In this document: positions 4,183-5,459 of the stretch, in pieces
Position numbering within the stretch: the stretch's first letter is position 1
How the letters are laid out: each line of letters opens with the position of its first letter
Source of the DNA: Oscillospiraceae bacterium
GTDB taxonomy: Bacteria; Bacillota; Clostridia; Oscillospirales; Oscillospiraceae
Assembly: GCA_016293865.1 (NCBI GenBank)
Contig: JAEDDG010000058.1
Coordinates: 1-5,459 of the forward strand
DNA: 5,459 bases
Direction of reading: 5' to 3'
The notes under the pieces: generated by a model
What the model saw: only the letters and a program-made list of their open reading frames with translations
Databases searched by the model: none
What the model was told of the DNA's origin: nothing
Translations under genes and position numbers: made by a program

Positions 4183-5459
4183 ATGAAGCAGGATATGATC
4201 TTGATTCTGGATCTGGGCAGCGAGGAAAATGCAATCCTTGCCCGGCAGATCCGCGCAATGGGTGTATACACGGAAATCCATCCCCATGATCTGACGGCGC
4301 AGCAGCTGCAGGCGCTGCCGGGAGTCAAGGGGATTATTCTCAACGGCGGCAAAAACCGGGTGGTGAACGGACAGGAAATTGACGCATCGCCCGCAGTTTA
4401 CGAAAGCGGCCTGCCGATTCTGGCGGTGGATCATAAAGGCGCGGCGCCCTGGCCCGCCAATGCGGCGGAGCGGGAGGAAAAAATCCGTGACTTTGTGCTG
4501 CACACCTGCCGCGCGGAGAAGAACTGGACAACAGAGAACTTTATCGCTGATCAGGTGGAGCTGATCCGCCGTCAGGTGGGCGATAAAAAGGTGCTTCTGG
4601 CGCTGTCCGGCGGCGTTGACAGCTCCGTTGTTGCGGCGCTGCTGATCCGTGCCATCGGGAAGAACCTGACCTGCGTGCATGTGAACCACGGCCTTCTGCG
4701 CAAAGGTGAGCCGGAAGAAGTGGTGCGCGTGTTCCGGGAGGAAATGGGCGCCAATCTGATTTACGTTGACGCAGTGGACCGCTTCCTGGACAAGCTGGCC
4801 GGCGTGGCGGATCCGGAGCGCAAGCGCAAAATCATCGGCGCTGAGTTTATCCGGGTTTTTGAGGAAGAAGCCCGCAAGCTGGAAGGCATTGAGTTTTTAG
4901 GCCAGGGGACCATCTATCCGGATATTCTGGAGAGCGGAACCAAAACGCAGAGCAACATCAAGAGCCATCATAATGTGGGCGGCCTGCCGGAGGACATGCG
5001 TTTTGAGCTTGTCGAGCCGCTGAAGATGCTGTTCAAGGACGAAGTCCGTGCCGTGGGCACGGCGCTGGGCCTGCCGGACAGCATGGTTCAGCGTCAGCCG
5101 TTCCCGGGACCGGGTCTCGGCGTGCGCTGTGTCGGCGCCATCACCCGTGACCGGCTGGAGGCAGTGCGTGAGTCTGATGCGATTTTGCGTGAGGAATTTG
5201 CAAACGCGGGACTGGCCGGCAAAGTCTGGCAGTACTTCACCATTGTGCCGGACTTCAAGTCAACCGGCGTCAAGGACAATAAACGCAGCTTCGAGTGGCC
5301 GGTGGTCCTGCGCGCCGTCAATACGCGTGACGCCATGACCGCCACGATCGAGCAGATCGACTGGCCTGTGCTTCTGAAAATCACAGAGCGCATCACCCAT
5401 GAGGTGCCGGGCGTGAACCGTGTGCTGTACGATCTGACGCCGAAGCCCACGGGAACCAT
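4183..5459 (+). CDS. guaA: GMP synthase with shortened, catalytically dead amidotransferase domain (3' end cut by window)
   Basis: This gene makes GMP from XMP, ATP and a nitrogen donor in purine synthesis. It is open for 425 codons plus 2 nt; the tail (TPKPTGT) implies only a few residues, typically IEWE, are missing. The ATP-pyrophosphatase domain is intact: SGGVDSS (142-148), VNHGLLRKGE (167-176), ADPERKRKIIG (209-219), GQGTIYPDILESGT (240-253), SHHNVGGLP (261-269). The C-terminal domain has QPFPGPGLGVR (305-315). The N-terminal glutaminase domain is abnormal. It begins normally (ILILDLGS, 6-13; GIILNGG, 50-56), but where PxxGICYG carries the nucleophilic Cys it reads PILAVDHKG (78-86), with Asp at the Cys position. 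It then passes almost directly to the linker FVLHTC...NWTTENFI (104-121), without the region holding the catalytic His and Glu. Usual length is about 510-525; this would be about 429. AGGAGG (4167-4172) is 10 nt before the ATG. Ammonia or a separate glutaminase must supply nitrogen. Confidence 0.93.
   Translation, partial: MKQDMILILDLGSEENAILARQIRAMGVYTEIHPHDLTAQQLQALPGVKGIILNGGKNRVVNGQEIDASPAVYESGLPILAVDHKGAAPWPANAAEREEKIRDFVLHTCRAEKNWTTENFIADQVELIRRQVGDKKVLLALSGGVDSSVVAALLIRAIGKNLTCVHVNHGLLRKGEPEEVVRVFREEMGANLIYVDAVDRFLDKLAGVADPERKRKIIGAEFIRVFEEEARKLEGIEFLGQGTIYPDILESGTKTQSNIKSHHNVGGLPEDMRFELVEPLKMLFKDEVRAVGTALGLPDSMVQRQPFPGPGLGVRCVGAITRDRLEAVRESDAILREEFANAGLAGKVWQYFTIVPDFKSTGVKDNKRSFEWPVVLRAVNTRDAMTATIEQIDWPVLLKITERITHEVPGVNRVLYDLTPKPTGT

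Noticed and set aside
4183..4545. Frameshift or assembly deletion explaining the short GuaA N-terminus
   Set aside because: The frame is continuous from a good ribosome site through the whole domain, and both the Cys-site replacement and the linker read as ordinary protein sequence; an evolved shortening fits better, although read data would settle it.
3672..4689. Overlapping minus-strand open frames opposite the PII-like gene and guaA
   Set aside because: They mirror two conserved genes on the plus strand, carry no recognisable motif, and have no credible start sites.

Overview
The window looks like chromosomal DNA from a moderately GC-rich member of class Clostridia (Bacillota), probably Lachnospiraceae or a close relative. 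This rests on strong AGGAGG-type ribosome binding sites, a near-consensus sigma-A promoter, and the gene families present: a stand-alone FakA-type domain, a clostridial-style M18 aminopeptidase, a DUF1538 membrane protein with a PII-like partner, and a GMP synthase of a shortened type. The taxonomic placement is inferred from recall of these families, not from a search. All five genes lie on the + strand.

Region 1 (1-489). A short leader holds a weak terminator-like hairpin (80-107) directly against a very good promoter (TTTACA, 17 bp, TATAAT; 105-133). The promoter drives an 84-residue protein that resembles only the middle, histidine-containing domain of fatty acid kinase subunit FakA/YloV. 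Region 2 (490-1773) is a complete M18 aminopeptidase with all expected metal ligands. It follows after 50 bp with no visible terminator, so the two genes are probably cotranscribed.

Region 3 (1774-4133). A 114-bp gap carries a consensus -10 box and a perfect 9-bp hairpin in the predicted 5' leader. It is followed by a roughly 514-residue membrane protein made of two DUF1538 repeats. A protein with two PII-like halves is translationally close-coupled to it, the stop codon of the first gene lying inside the ribosome binding site of the second. This is the layout expected of a transporter with its own PII-type regulatory subunit, comparable to AmtB-GlnK, but on a different membrane protein.

Region 4 (4134-5459). 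After 49 bp containing a perfect 16-nt GC palindrome comes guaA, GMP synthase, cut by the window end a few codons before its stop. Its ATP-pyrophosphatase and C-terminal domains are intact. Its glutamine amidotransferase domain is shortened to roughly half and lacks the catalytic Cys, His and Glu, so it should depend on free ammonia or on a separate glutaminase.

The two points most worth pursuing are the DUF1538/tandem-PII pair and the amidotransferase-defective GuaA downstream of it. Together they raise the inferred and untested possibility of a link to ammonia or nitrogen status. I see no mobile elements, CRISPR arrays, tRNAs or rRNAs.
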